Shown here: one piece after another, positions 1-6,144 of the stretch
Numbering within the stretch: position 1 is the stretch's first letter
Layout of the letters: each line of letters begins with the position of its first letter
Origin: Chloroflexota bacterium
GTDB taxonomy: Bacteria > Chloroflexota > Dehalococcoidia > Dehalococcoidales > RBG-16-60-22
Length of the DNA: 7,403 nt
Assembly (NCBI GenBank): GCA_016875955.1
Contig: VGOH01000052.1
Coordinates: 1 to 7,403, forward strand
Direction: 5' to 3'
The notes under the pieces: model-generated
Told to the model about the DNA's origin: nothing
Databases searched by the model: none
What the model saw: the letters and a program-made list of their open reading frames with translations, nothing else
Position numbers and translations under genes: made by a program

Positions 1-73
1 AGCCGGCTTTGACCAAGTTCAAGGCCATCCCCTTGCCCATATTGCCTAGGCCGATAAAACCGAGCTTTTTCAT
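1..73 (-). CDS. NAD-binding beta-hydroxyacid dehydrogenase (3-hydroxyisobutyrate dehydrogenase type), N-terminus only
   Basis: Only the first 24 codons are inside the window; the gene runs off the left edge. They encode a short Lys-Lys start, a beta strand and the dinucleotide-binding motif GFIGLGNMG, followed by KGMALNLVKAG. This is the standard opening of the 6-phosphogluconate / 3-hydroxyisobutyrate dehydrogenase superfamily, whose members reversibly oxidise small beta-hydroxyacids or reduce the semialdehydes with NAD(P). The substrate-specific part is outside the window, so tartronate semialdehyde, sulfolactaldehyde or 3-hydroxyisobutyrate activity cannot be told apart. The ATG at 73-71 is chosen because AAAGGAGG lies 4 bases upstream. 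The same reading frame is open back to a TGA at 250-248 and includes a transketolase-like tail, which is treated separately. It is probably the last known step of the leftward catabolic cluster. Confidence 0.82.
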   Translation of the reverse strand, partial: MKKLGFIGLGNMGKGMALNLVKAG

Positions 74-77
74 CGTG

Positions 78-85
78 CCTCCTTT
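78..85 (-). promoter_or_regulatory. Ribosome binding site that sets the start at 73
   Basis: The minus strand reads AAAGGAGG four bases before ATG 73-71. It decides between this ATG and a longer in-frame reading from GTG at 244-242, which has no comparable Shine-Dalgarno sequence. Confidence 0.75.
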
Positions 86-115
86 ATTAAACGAGGTAGA
101 GAGGGCTTCAGAATA

Positions 116-247
116 TTTTTTCTTGACTATTTCCCCGACCGTCTGGGCGATGTGTCGGGTGGATAACTCGTATTCCTCTTTCAGTTCCGGCAGAGTACCC
201 GATTGGCCGAAGCAGTCCTTGACGCCGAGTCTTTTCCCCGGCACATT
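116..247 (-). pseudogene. Truncated relic of a transketolase C-terminal end
   Basis: Reading leftward after a TGA at 250-248, the frame encodes NVPGKRLGVKDCFGQSG followed by TLPELKEEYELSTRHIAQ and a short Lys-rich tail. The pattern GVKD-x-FG-x-SG, then an acidic/aromatic stretch (L-x-E-x-Y-x-L) and an Ile-Ala helix, is the extreme C-terminus of the transketolase C-terminal domain (the end of the separate C-terminal subunit in split transketolases). Only about 44 of the usual 300 or so codons are left. The 83 bases between this and the upstream SDR stop encode nothing transketolase-like in any frame I read. There is no stop between the relic and the downstream dehydrogenase start, so a fused reading is formally possible, but no ribosome binding site precedes GTG 244. 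I read it as the scar of a deletion that removed most of a transketolase gene. It could also be a small expressed peptide. Confidence 0.62.
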
Positions 248-265
248 TCAATTAGCCCCAAATTA

Positions 266-295
266 TTTATATAATACCCATTTTCAGAATGTAAA
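266..295 (-). promoter_or_regulatory. Candidate sigma70-type promoter for the 3-hydroxyisobutyrate-dehydrogenase-type gene
   Basis: On the minus strand TTTACA (295-290) and TATAAA (271-266) are separated by 18 bases. Each matches five of six positions of the -35 and -10 consensus. They lie in a distinctly AT-rich stretch between the SDR stop at 334 and the relic and dehydrogenase. Transcription would start near 259 and produce a leader covering the transketolase relic. It is a visual match only; the gene may also be read through from the SDR genes. Confidence 0.4.
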
Positions 296-333
296 ACTGG
301 CCGCTGAGAGAGGTCAAAAACTTCCCTCACTTG

Positions 334-1137
334 TTACCAAGACCTGATTGTCTGCGAGATACCGCCATCGACCAGCAAGGTAGTTCCCGTGATGTATTTG
401 GCCTCGTCGGAGTTAAGGAACAGGGCGGCATTGGCAGTATCCCAGCCTTCACCTTGTCGGCCCATGGGGCACATGGCATCACGGCGCCGCCACATTTCCT
501 CTATATCACCCCCCGCCCAGGCATCCTTGTTGTAGTACTGGGCCTGAGGGGTCTTCATCAGCCCGGGCAGGATGACATTGCAGCGGATGCCTTTGCTGGC
601 ATACTCAAGGGCAATGTCCCTGGTGAGAGCGATAATCGCCGACTTTGAAGCCGCGTAGGCACAATTGGGCAGGGTGAACCGGATGGCGCCCACGGAAGCT
701 ATATTGGTGATGGAGCCTCCTCCCTGCTTCAACATGTGGGGGATGACATATTTGCTGGTGAGGAACATGCTCTTCACATTGACTGTCATCACCTTATCCC
801 AGGTCTCTTCCTCGGTCGCAACAATGCCGCCCCACTGTCCGATGCCCACATTATTGTGCACTATGTCAATGCGACCGTACTTCTTAATACATGCCTCCAC
901 CATTTTCTGGCAATCGCTCGCTTTGGAGACATCGGCGCGGAAGGTAATGCACTCACCGCCTTCCTTGTCTATAATGTTTTTGGTTTCCTCTGCAGCCTCA
1001 ATTTTATAGTCCACCGCCATGACCTTGGCGCCTTCCCGGGCGAAGACGACAGCCGTCGCTTTGCCGTTGCCCCATCCGGGAAGAACGGAACCGGCGCCGG
1101 TGACTATGGCCACTTTCCCTTTCAGTCTATCTCCCAT
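334..1137 (-). CDS. Short-chain dehydrogenase/reductase (SDR), second copy of a tandem pair
   Basis: A 267-residue classical SDR, expected to be a cytosolic NAD(H)-dependent alcohol/ketone oxidoreductase. The cofactor loop begins TGAGS at residues 13-17 but has about five extra residues (VLPGWGNGKA) before the helix. An Asp at 43, ending the second strand, favours NAD over NADP. Further hallmarks are D69, the NNVG motif at 95-98 (usually NNAG), N120, catalytic S148 and the Y161-AAS-K165 pair, PG at 191-192, and a C-terminal TGTTLLVDGG. The start at 1137 is preferred over an upstream in-frame ATG at 1200, because AGGAGG lies 7 bases before it and the protein then aligns end to end with its neighbour. 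The longer reading would overlap that neighbour's 3' end. It follows the paralogue by 23 bases and is surely co-transcribed with it. The substrate is not predictable; automated calls of FabG or glucose dehydrogenase would be family-level only. Confidence 0.92.
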   Translation of the reverse strand: MGDRLKGKVAIVTGAGSVLPGWGNGKATAVVFAREGAKVMAVDYKIEAAEETKNIIDKEGGECITFRADVSKASDCQKMVEACIKKYGRIDIVHNNVGIGQWGGIVATEEETWDKVMTVNVKSMFLTSKYVIPHMLKQGGGSITNIASVGAIRFTLPNCAYAASKSAIIALTRDIALEYASKGIRCNVILPGLMKTPQAQYYNKDAWAGGDIEEMWRRRDAMCPMGRQGEGWDTANAALFLNSDEAKYITGTTLLVDGGISQTIRSW

Positions 1138-1144
1138 TTGGCAT

Positions 1145-1150
1145 CCTCCT
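1145..1150 (-). promoter_or_regulatory. Ribosome binding site fixing the downstream SDR start
   Basis: AGGAGG on the minus strand, 7 bases before ATG 1137-1135. It supports the shorter 267-residue protein over an extension to 1200, which would overlap the end of the preceding SDR gene. Confidence 0.75.
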
Positions 1151-1160
1151 GTCTCGTTGA

Positions 1161-1982
1161 CTATTTCTTTTCCGACGACCATGACCGCTGAGTCTGGCAA
1201 AGACCGGCATCTACCAGCAAGGTCGTCCCGGTAATATACTTGGAGTCATCAGAGGCGAGAAACAGGGCAGCATAGGCCACGTCCCAGGGTTCACCCTGCT
1301 TGCCGGTGGGGCACATGGCATCACGCCGCTGCCACATCAGCTCAACGCTCCCATTGCCGTAAGCATCCGGGTTGTAATACTCAACCATGGGCGTCTTCAT
1401 GAGGCCGGGCAGAATGGCGTTGCAGCGTATCCCCTTGCTGGCATACTGGATGGCCACCTCACGGGTGAGGGCAATGACACCGGCTTTGGAGACGGAGTAG
1501 GCGAGGGCCGGCGCTGGCTGACACCTGATGGCACTGAGCGAAGATATGTTGATGATGACACCGCTGCCCTGTTTTTCCATGTAGGGCAGGGCGTACTTGC
1601 AGGTGAGATACATGCTCTTCAGGTTGATATCCATGGTCTTGTCCCAGGTCTCCTCCGGCAGCTCCACCGGCCCGCCATAGCCACCCATCCCCACGTTATT
1701 GTGCAGGATATCAAGTCGGCCGAACTTCTTGACGCAAGCCTCCACCATTTTCTGGCAATCGCTGGCTTTGGAAACATCGGCATAGAAAGAGATACAGGTG
1801 CCGCCTTCCTTTTCAATGAGGCGCCTGGTTTCCTCAGCAGCCTCAATTTTATAGTCCACCGCCATGACTCTGGCACCTTCCCGGGCGAAGACGACAGCCG
1901 TCGCTTTGCCGTTGCCCGTCCCCGCCAGAATTGAGCCGGCGCCGGTGACAATGGCTACCCTGTCTTTTAAACGTTCTCCCAT
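1161..1982 (-). CDS. Short-chain dehydrogenase/reductase (SDR), first copy of a tandem pair
   Basis: A 273-residue SDR, about 70% identical by hand count to the next gene downstream. It has TGAGS at 13-17 followed by the same unusual extended glycine loop (ILAGTGNGKA), D43 for NAD preference, D69, NNVG at 95-98, N120, catalytic S148 and Y162-SVS-K166, LPG near 191-193 and TGTTLLVDAG near the C-terminus. Compared with its twin it has one extra residue just before the catalytic Tyr and a short tail (SSEKK) after the shared QTxRSW ending. The two differ most in the loop before the catalytic Tyr and in the MVEYYNPDAYGNGS region, where SDR substrate loops lie, so they may act on different substrates or opposite stereoisomers. 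AAGGAGG (1996-1990) stands 7 bases before the ATG. The 68-bp gap to the preceding zinc dehydrogenase suggests one operon. Confidence 0.93.
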   Translation of the reverse strand: MGERLKDRVAIVTGAGSILAGTGNGKATAVVFAREGARVMAVDYKIEAAEETRRLIEKEGGTCISFYADVSKASDCQKMVEACVKKFGRLDILHNNVGMGGYGGPVELPEETWDKTMDINLKSMYLTCKYALPYMEKQGSGVIINISSLSAIRCQPAPALAYSVSKAGVIALTREVAIQYASKGIRCNAILPGLMKTPMVEYYNPDAYGNGSVELMWQRRDAMCPTGKQGEPWDVAYAALFLASDDSKYITGTTLLVDAGLCQTQRSWSSEKK

Positions 1983-2050
1983 AGCTCCACCTCCTTAAGA
2001 TAGTGTGGAGAAGCGATAATCGCCTTAAACGGTGTATCGCCCACGCCCCA

Positions 2051-3082
2051 TCACGGGATTAAAAGTACCTTTCCCGCCTCACCGCTCTGGGCCAGCTTAA
2101 ACGCTTTCTCATATTCAGCCAGCGGGAAGCGGTGGGTTATAATTGGCAGCGGGTCAAAGCGGCCCGTATCCAGCATGGCTCTAAGCTGCCACCAGGTCTG
2201 CCAGACTTCACGTCCGAACACGCCTCGAACTGTGGCCTCCTTGAGTATGATATTGGGATGGAAGTTGAACTCAATTGGTCCCGGGGGCACACCGACCAGG
2301 CTTACCCGGCCCTCGCGCTTCAGCACGTCAAAGCATAGCCTGGTGGCGTCAGCGCTGCCGCTGAGCTCTATTGATACGTCCACGCCGAAGCCGCCAGTGG
2401 CGTCCATGATAATCTTGACCGGGTCCTGCTCTCTGGGGTTGATGATGGTGGCATCGGGGAAGAGCTGGCGCGCCATGGCGATGCGTTTTGGTGCCACTTC
2501 AATGCCAAACATTTTGGTAGCCCCGAAAACCCGGGCGGCGCCGAGAGCGAACATGCCTATGGGACCGCAGCCAAAAACTGCCACGCTTTTACCGTTAATC
2601 GGTCCGGACATTATGCTATGGACTCCCACGCCAATGGGCTCGTGGATGGCACCGAGTTCGTAGGAGATGCCTGGTGGATGTTTCCAGCAGACGTGGGCAG
2701 GCACCGCCATATACTCGGCAAAGGCCCCGCCGATGGTGTGGCCGAGAAGGCCCATGTTCAGGCAGTTGAGTGCGGCACCGTTCTGGCAATAATAACATTC
2801 CCCGCAGAATATATGTGGCTCGGGTGAGATGAGGTCGCCCTTTTTTATGCTGGTCACGTACTGGCCCACTTTCACCACCTCGCCGCAGGTTTCATGGCCG
2901 ACAACGATGGGTAATTGGAACATTTTCATGATATTGGGTGATGAATGATAGGCGTGGATGTCGCTGCCGCATATCGTGGTGCCCATAATCTTGACCAGGA
3001 CGTCCTTGGGCCCGATTTTGGGCACATCGACATCCTTGTATTCGAATCCTATGGCTTCGCTTGTTTTCACCAGTGCTTTCAT
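2051..3082 (-). CDS. Zinc-dependent medium-chain dehydrogenase, L-threonine 3-dehydrogenase-like
   Basis: A 343-residue medium-chain alcohol dehydrogenase, essentially the length of E. coli Tdh (341). Zinc ligands fall at the same positions as in Tdh: catalytic C38, H63 and E64, and structural C93, C96, C99 and C107. H90, implicated in Tdh substrate choice, is also present. The nucleotide-binding motif is GCGPIG at 171-176, with E195 at the end of the next strand, which fits NAD. The C-terminal part keeps the Tdh-like run FGREVWQTWW, an aromatic region, then PIITHRF and SGEAGKVLL. The family oxidises secondary alcohols next to polar groups: threonine to 2-amino-3-ketobutyrate, butanediol, or sugar alcohols. 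No 2-amino-3-ketobutyrate CoA ligase (Kbl) gene is adjacent, so a substrate other than threonine is quite possible. A GGAGG/AAAGGGGG purine tract precedes the ATG. The 263-bp upstream gap may carry its own promoter. Confidence 0.9.
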   Translation of the reverse strand: MKALVKTSEAIGFEYKDVDVPKIGPKDVLVKIMGTTICGSDIHAYHSSPNIMKMFQLPIVVGHETCGEVVKVGQYVTSIKKGDLISPEPHIFCGECYYCQNGAALNCLNMGLLGHTIGGAFAEYMAVPAHVCWKHPPGISYELGAIHEPIGVGVHSIMSGPINGKSVAVFGCGPIGMFALGAARVFGATKMFGIEVAPKRIAMARQLFPDATIINPREQDPVKIIMDATGGFGVDVSIELSGSADATRLCFDVLKREGRVSLVGVPPGPIEFNFHPNIILKEATVRGVFGREVWQTWWQLRAMLDTGRFDPLPIITHRFPLAEYEKAFKLAQSGEAGKVLLIP

Positions 3083-3345
3083 ACTGTTTTACCCCCTTTC
3101 CTCCAAATATTCACTTTCGGTTATTTCAAGCCTGTTGCCCGTAATAAAATCCCCGGTAAATTTCGTGCCTGGGCTCATCACAGGGGAATCTCTGTGCCTA
3201 TTCCTTGGGTGCTGATATGGGGAATGATGATGGTTTGAATGACCGGTTAGTTGAGTCAGGTTCAGCTCTACCAGCGGGTATCATCCTTTATTATACCGTA
3301 CCCCGGAAACACAATCAGCGGCCCGGTACTGCCAAAATACCTGTT
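3083..3345 (-). promoter_or_regulatory. Intergenic leader with a TATAAT box before the zinc dehydrogenase
   Basis: This is the longest gap in the window. On the minus strand it contains a perfect TATAAT at 3295-3290. The best-spaced -35 candidate is CTGATT, 17 bases upstream, and matches only three of six positions. GTACCGGG upstream and CCGGGGTAC just before the -10 form an imperfect inverted repeat around this site, which could be an operator or part of a weak terminator for the preceding gene. About 200 bases of leader follow before the GGAGG ribosome binding site. I see no small gene or convincing riboswitch in it. Confidence 0.35.
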
Positions 3346-3759
3346 TCAGCTTTTGGCCAGAGCTTGCAGCATTTTATCGGCCGCCTCTTTGGCGGACATG
3401 CCTACGCGCACACCCATCTTTTTGGCGGTCTCATTGGCTACGGATATTTTACCCTGCTCATACGTGCTCATGCCGGAGCCAATCTTGGCCGACCTCGCCG
3501 CCACCGCGGCCGCGGGGATGCCACGCTCATCGCACATTTTGAGGGCGACGATACCGGCATCATTCTTTCCCATCCCGGCATCGTTGCCAATCATCGCTCC
3601 CATGCCACTGTTGATGGTCATTTCACCAACGTTTACCCCGCAATGAGAGCCGTCAACAAAGACATCGCCCTTGCTTCTCTCGTCCATAGCCGCCGCAGAA
3701 TCAGCGACGACTATTTTACGGTTTCCAGACTTCTTTATTACAGTTATATTACCAGCCAA
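3346..3759 (-). CDS. Unrecognised small protein, second of a tandem paralogous pair
   Basis: 137 residues, soluble, with no signal peptide or membrane segment. I cannot name the family. It aligns without gaps to the gene just upstream, with roughly half the residues identical. Shared blocks are VADSA (18-22), VDGSHCG (35-41), MIGNDAG (56-62), AGI..LK (68-74), RGIPAAAVAA (79-88), STY (98-100) and KKMGVRVGM followed by a KEAADKML helix (113-131). The invariant Asp, Ser, His and Cys in DGSHCG and the Asn-Asp in GNDAG look like a ligand or active site. The start is TTG at 3759-3757, supported by AAGGGAGG 6 bases upstream; no ATG lies near. It begins 26 bases after its paralogue's stop, so the two are probably made together and may form a heteromer. 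The C-terminal pattern faintly recalls DUF1805-type proteins, from memory only. Confidence 0.85.
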   Translation of the reverse strand: MAGNITVIKKSGNRKIVVADSAAAMDERSKGDVFVDGSHCGVNVGEMTINSGMGAMIGNDAGMGKNDAGIVALKMCDERGIPAAAVAARSAKIGSGMSTYEQGKISVANETAKKMGVRVGMSAKEAADKMLQALAKS

Positions 3760-3765
3760 TGGTTA

Positions 3766-3773
3766 CCTCCCTT
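3766..3773 (-). promoter_or_regulatory. Ribosome binding site supporting a TTG start
   Basis: AAGGGAGG on the minus strand, 6 bases before TTG 3759-3757. It justifies the non-ATG start of the second small paralogue. Confidence 0.65.
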
Positions 3774-3785
3774 CGTTCAATGTTA

Positions 3786-4211
3786 TTATCCCCGTCGTTT
3801 TAACACGCCTGCCAGCATTTTATTGGCTGCCTCTTTGGTGGTCATACCAACGGCAACGCCCATCTTTTTGGCCACGGCGTTGACCGTGGATATGACGCCA
3901 TCACTGTAAGTTGACTGGCCAACGCCGATTTCAGCGGACATGGCAGCCACGGCTGCCGCCGGGATGCCGTGCTCCTCAAGGATTTTCAGGCTGGCTATCC
4001 CGGCATTCTCCAGACCGATGCCGGCATCATTGCCGATCATGCCACGGGCACCGCTCGGAAGTATATAGTCGGAAGCGATATTGGCGCCGCAGTGTGAGCC
4101 GTCAACGACAATGTCATTTTTATTTGCCTCTGTAACTGAGGTCGCTGAATCGGCAATGATAATACGCCGTCCGCCAGATTCCCGCACCACCTTATGAACT
4201 TCATGTGTCAT
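3786..4211 (-). CDS. Unrecognised small protein, first of a tandem paralogous pair
   Basis: 141 residues, apparently cytosolic. The family is not recognised. Blocks shared with the downstream twin are IADSA (19-23), VDGSHCG (36-42), MIGNDAGIG (58-66), AGIASLK (70-76), HGIPAAAVAA (81-90), STY (100-102) and KKMGVAVGMTTKEAANKML (115-133). The Gly/Ala-rich core with alternating hydrophobic stretches suggests a compact alpha/beta fold. The differences from the twin cluster at the N-terminus, in the stretch after the GSHCG motif (ANIASDYILPSGAR here) and at the Lys/Arg-rich C-terminus. AGGAGG (4225-4220) lies 8 bases before the ATG. It sits 66 bases after the large TRAP subunit gene, a position suggesting a role linked to the transported compound, such as binding or an early enzymatic step. 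That is inference from position only. Confidence 0.87.
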   Translation of the reverse strand: MTHEVHKVVRESGGRRIIIADSATSVTEANKNDIVVDGSHCGANIASDYILPSGARGMIGNDAGIGLENAGIASLKILEEHGIPAAAVAAMSAEIGVGQSTYSDGVISTVNAVAKKMGVAVGMTTKEAANKMLAGVLKRRG

Positions 4212-4277
4212 AAATTTTGCCTCCTCATGACGTGTCTCATAAATGATACCATGTCTTAAGTTAGTGCCACCAGCTTT

Positions 4278-5615
4278 CTAGCCTCTTATCATTGTGCTGG
4301 GCAGAAAGGTGACAAGCTGTGGGAAGATGGTGCACAGTGCCAGCCCTACCATAACTAGGATAACGAAAGGGATAACGCCCCTGATGATATCAACCATGCG
4401 GATATCATATTCTCTGGGGCAGGCGCCGCGCAGGATAAAGATGGCGGAGGCAACCGGCGGGGTCATGAATGCCATCTGCAGGTTGACGCACAGCATGACG
4501 GCAAACCAGACCGGGTCAAATCCGAGTGCCTGACCGACCGGTGTCACGATGGGCACCATGATGTATATGATGCCAATCCACTCTACAAACATGCCCAGGA
4601 TGAAGAAGATAAAATGGACGACAATAAACGCGCCCCACTTGCCGCCCGGGGTGCTCAGAATCAGGTTCTTCATGACATCGCCAGCCCCGGCGGCAATGAA
4701 GACGCTGGTAAAGGCAACTGCCATGGTGATGATGAGGTAGATGAAGCCGCTAGTTTTCATAGTCTGATAGGCTACATAGACCAGCCCTCTCCAGGTGAAG
4801 CGGCGGTAAACGACAGCCAGCAGAGTGGCCGCGAGCGCCCCCATGCCAGCAGCGTCAGTGGGCGGTGCAATGCCCAGGTAAATCACGCCGAGAACGGAAA
4901 AGATGAGGATCACCGGAGGCAGAACTGCTTGAGCCAGTTTGCCCAGTTTGGTGGCCAGCGGTACTTTCCGTTCTTCAGCCGGTATCGAAGGGCCGAGATG
5001 TGGCTGGAAATAACATCGTATTGCAACATAGGACATGTAAAGTGTGGAAAGGATGAAACCAGGTATGAATGCACCCATAAATAGCTTGCCTACTGAGACG
5101 CCTGCCGTGGGTCCATAGATGACCAGCATGATGCTGGGCGGAATCAGAATGCCCAGCACCCCCCCTGCGCAGATGGCCCCTGTGGCCAAGCTTTTATCAT
5201 AGCCGCGCTTCATCATCGCCGGCAGACCGACCAGCGCCAGCATGGTGATGGAGGCAGCAATGATACCAACGCAGGCGGCAAGAATGGTGCCAATGAGGAT
5301 GGTGACGATTGCCAGGCCGCCGCGCAGTCCGCCCAGCCAGAGGTAAAGCGCCTCATACAGCCTTTCGGTGATGCCTGAGGTTTCAAGCATCACCCCCATG
5401 AATACAAAGAGCGGCAGAGCAAGCAGGACGTATTCTATCATCATGCCGTACATGCGGGAGTAGATAACCTCGCCGATTCCGGTGCCAAAGAAGAGGACAC
5501 CGACGCCAATGCCTACCGTACCGAAAATGAACGCCACCGGAAAGCCGGTGAGCAGCCCGACGAGGATTCCCCCCATCATTAAGATGGTAGCCAGCTCCGG
5601 GCTGAAATTACTCAT
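4278..5615 (-). CDS. dctM: TRAP transporter large permease subunit (DctM type)
   Basis: A 445-residue polytopic inner-membrane protein, about a dozen hydrophobic segments, forming the transport channel of a TRAP system that uses an ion gradient to take up a solute delivered by the binding protein. Family hallmarks are GFPVAF (24-29), LPLFVFMGVMLE with SGI (67-82), GLRGGLAI (96-103), RGYDKSLATG (137-146), GGVLGILIPPSI (151-162), PPTDAAGMGA (251-260) and TPPVASAIF (385-393). The large-subunit details resemble the group annotated as mannitol/chloroaromatic-compound or 2-oxoacid TRAP systems (FcbT3/TakM-like). That is a family resemblance, not a substrate assignment. The start overlaps the 3' end of the small-subunit gene by 8 bases (5608-5615), a sign of translational coupling. 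A modest AAGGAA lies upstream of the ATG. The gene symbol is used in the family sense. Confidence 0.95.
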   Translation of the reverse strand: MSNFSPELATILMMGGILVGLLTGFPVAFIFGTVGIGVGVLFFGTGIGEVIYSRMYGMMIEYVLLALPLFVFMGVMLETSGITERLYEALYLWLGGLRGGLAIVTILIGTILAACVGIIAASITMLALVGLPAMMKRGYDKSLATGAICAGGVLGILIPPSIMLVIYGPTAGVSVGKLFMGAFIPGFILSTLYMSYVAIRCYFQPHLGPSIPAEERKVPLATKLGKLAQAVLPPVILIFSVLGVIYLGIAPPTDAAGMGALAATLLAVVYRRFTWRGLVYVAYQTMKTSGFIYLIITMAVAFTSVFIAAGAGDVMKNLILSTPGGKWGAFIVVHFIFFILGMFVEWIGIIYIMVPIVTPVGQALGFDPVWFAVMLCVNLQMAFMTPPVASAIFILRGACPREYDIRMVDIIRGVIPFVILVMVGLALCTIFPQLVTFLPSTMIRG

Positions 5616-6117
5616 AGGCTTTATTCCTTATCAAATAGTATGTTTCCCTCACAAACACAATGACTCCCTGGAGCAAAAGCAAGATGAACCCCGCTGCCAG
5701 GACAATCCGCAGGGGAGCCGCAGGTGGGTACCAGCCAGTGACCGCTGACCTCTCATCAATGGCAAGTGCCCGCAGTGCCATCTGCACTGACGTAATCGCT
5801 ACGAGAGCCATCACCGGGAAAAATGCTATCAGCATTCCTACACTATCAACGGCGGCCTGTGCTCTTCGGGAAAGGTGAGAATAGATAACGTCAACCCTGA
5901 CATTCAATTTATGGCGCATCACGTAGGCAAAGGAAAGCCCGTACATGGCTGCGCCCATCATGGAGACGGTCTCATACTCCCAGAGCGAGCTGATACTGAA
6001 GACGTAACGCATGATGGTTTCATAAGAAATGATGGCGACGAGGGCAACGCTTAGCCATTGCACCGTGATTCCCGTACGGTCGCTTATGGCATCAATAATG
6101 CGGAATACTTTCTTCAT
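5608..6117 (-). CDS. dctQ: TRAP transporter small permease subunit (DctQ type)
   Basis: 169 residues with four predicted membrane helices, at about 19-40, 48-67, 91-116 and 136-157. Conserved small-subunit features are YETIMRYVF (32-40), SLWEYE (44-49), a cytoplasmic loop rich in basic residues with HKLNVRVDVIYS (69-80), and a polar loop ending in GWYPPAAPLR (128-137) before the last helix. The protein pairs with DctM in the membrane and is needed for TRAP transport. The ATG at 6117 has GAGG directly against it and AAAGGGA about 10 bases further upstream, so initiation may be weak or depend on readthrough. The gene lies just downstream of a strong hairpin that could lower its expression relative to the binding protein. 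The symbol is used in the family sense. Confidence 0.93.
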   Translation of the reverse strand: MKKVFRIIDAISDRTGITVQWLSVALVAIISYETIMRYVFSISSLWEYETVSMMGAAMYGLSFAYVMRHKLNVRVDVIYSHLSRRAQAAVDSVGMLIAFFPVMALVAITSVQMALRALAIDERSAVTGWYPPAAPLRIVLAAGFILLLLQGVIVFVRETYYLIRNKAYE

Positions 6118-6144
6118 CCTCTAAAATCCCTTTTTACCGAAATT

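Noticed and set aside
9..347. Plus-strand open frame of 112 codons over the left gap
   Set aside because: It runs antisense to the dehydrogenase start and transketolase relic. The minus strand shows recognisable protein motifs and the plus strand none.
1138..1200. N-terminal extension of the second SDR up to an ATG at 1200
   Set aside because: It would overlap the end of the first SDR gene. It lacks similarity to its twin, and the AGGAGG-supported ATG at 1137 gives end-to-end alignment.
2013..2024. Small palindromic GCGATAATCGC sequence, also present inside the SDR gene near 628-639
   Set aside because: Five-base arms and a single other copy that is explained by coding for Ala-Ile-Ile-Ala. 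This is compatible with chance.
3205..3909. Long plus-strand open frame (234 codons) across the small paralogue genes
   Set aside because: It lies antisense to two genes with clear paralogy and ribosome binding sites. Its translation is unpatterned, and the two paralogues do not give a conserved antisense product.
4212..4277. TATCAT box with possible promoter before the first small paralogue
   Set aside because: There is no acceptable -35 at 16-18 bases, and the 66-bp gap is compatible with readthrough from the permease gene.
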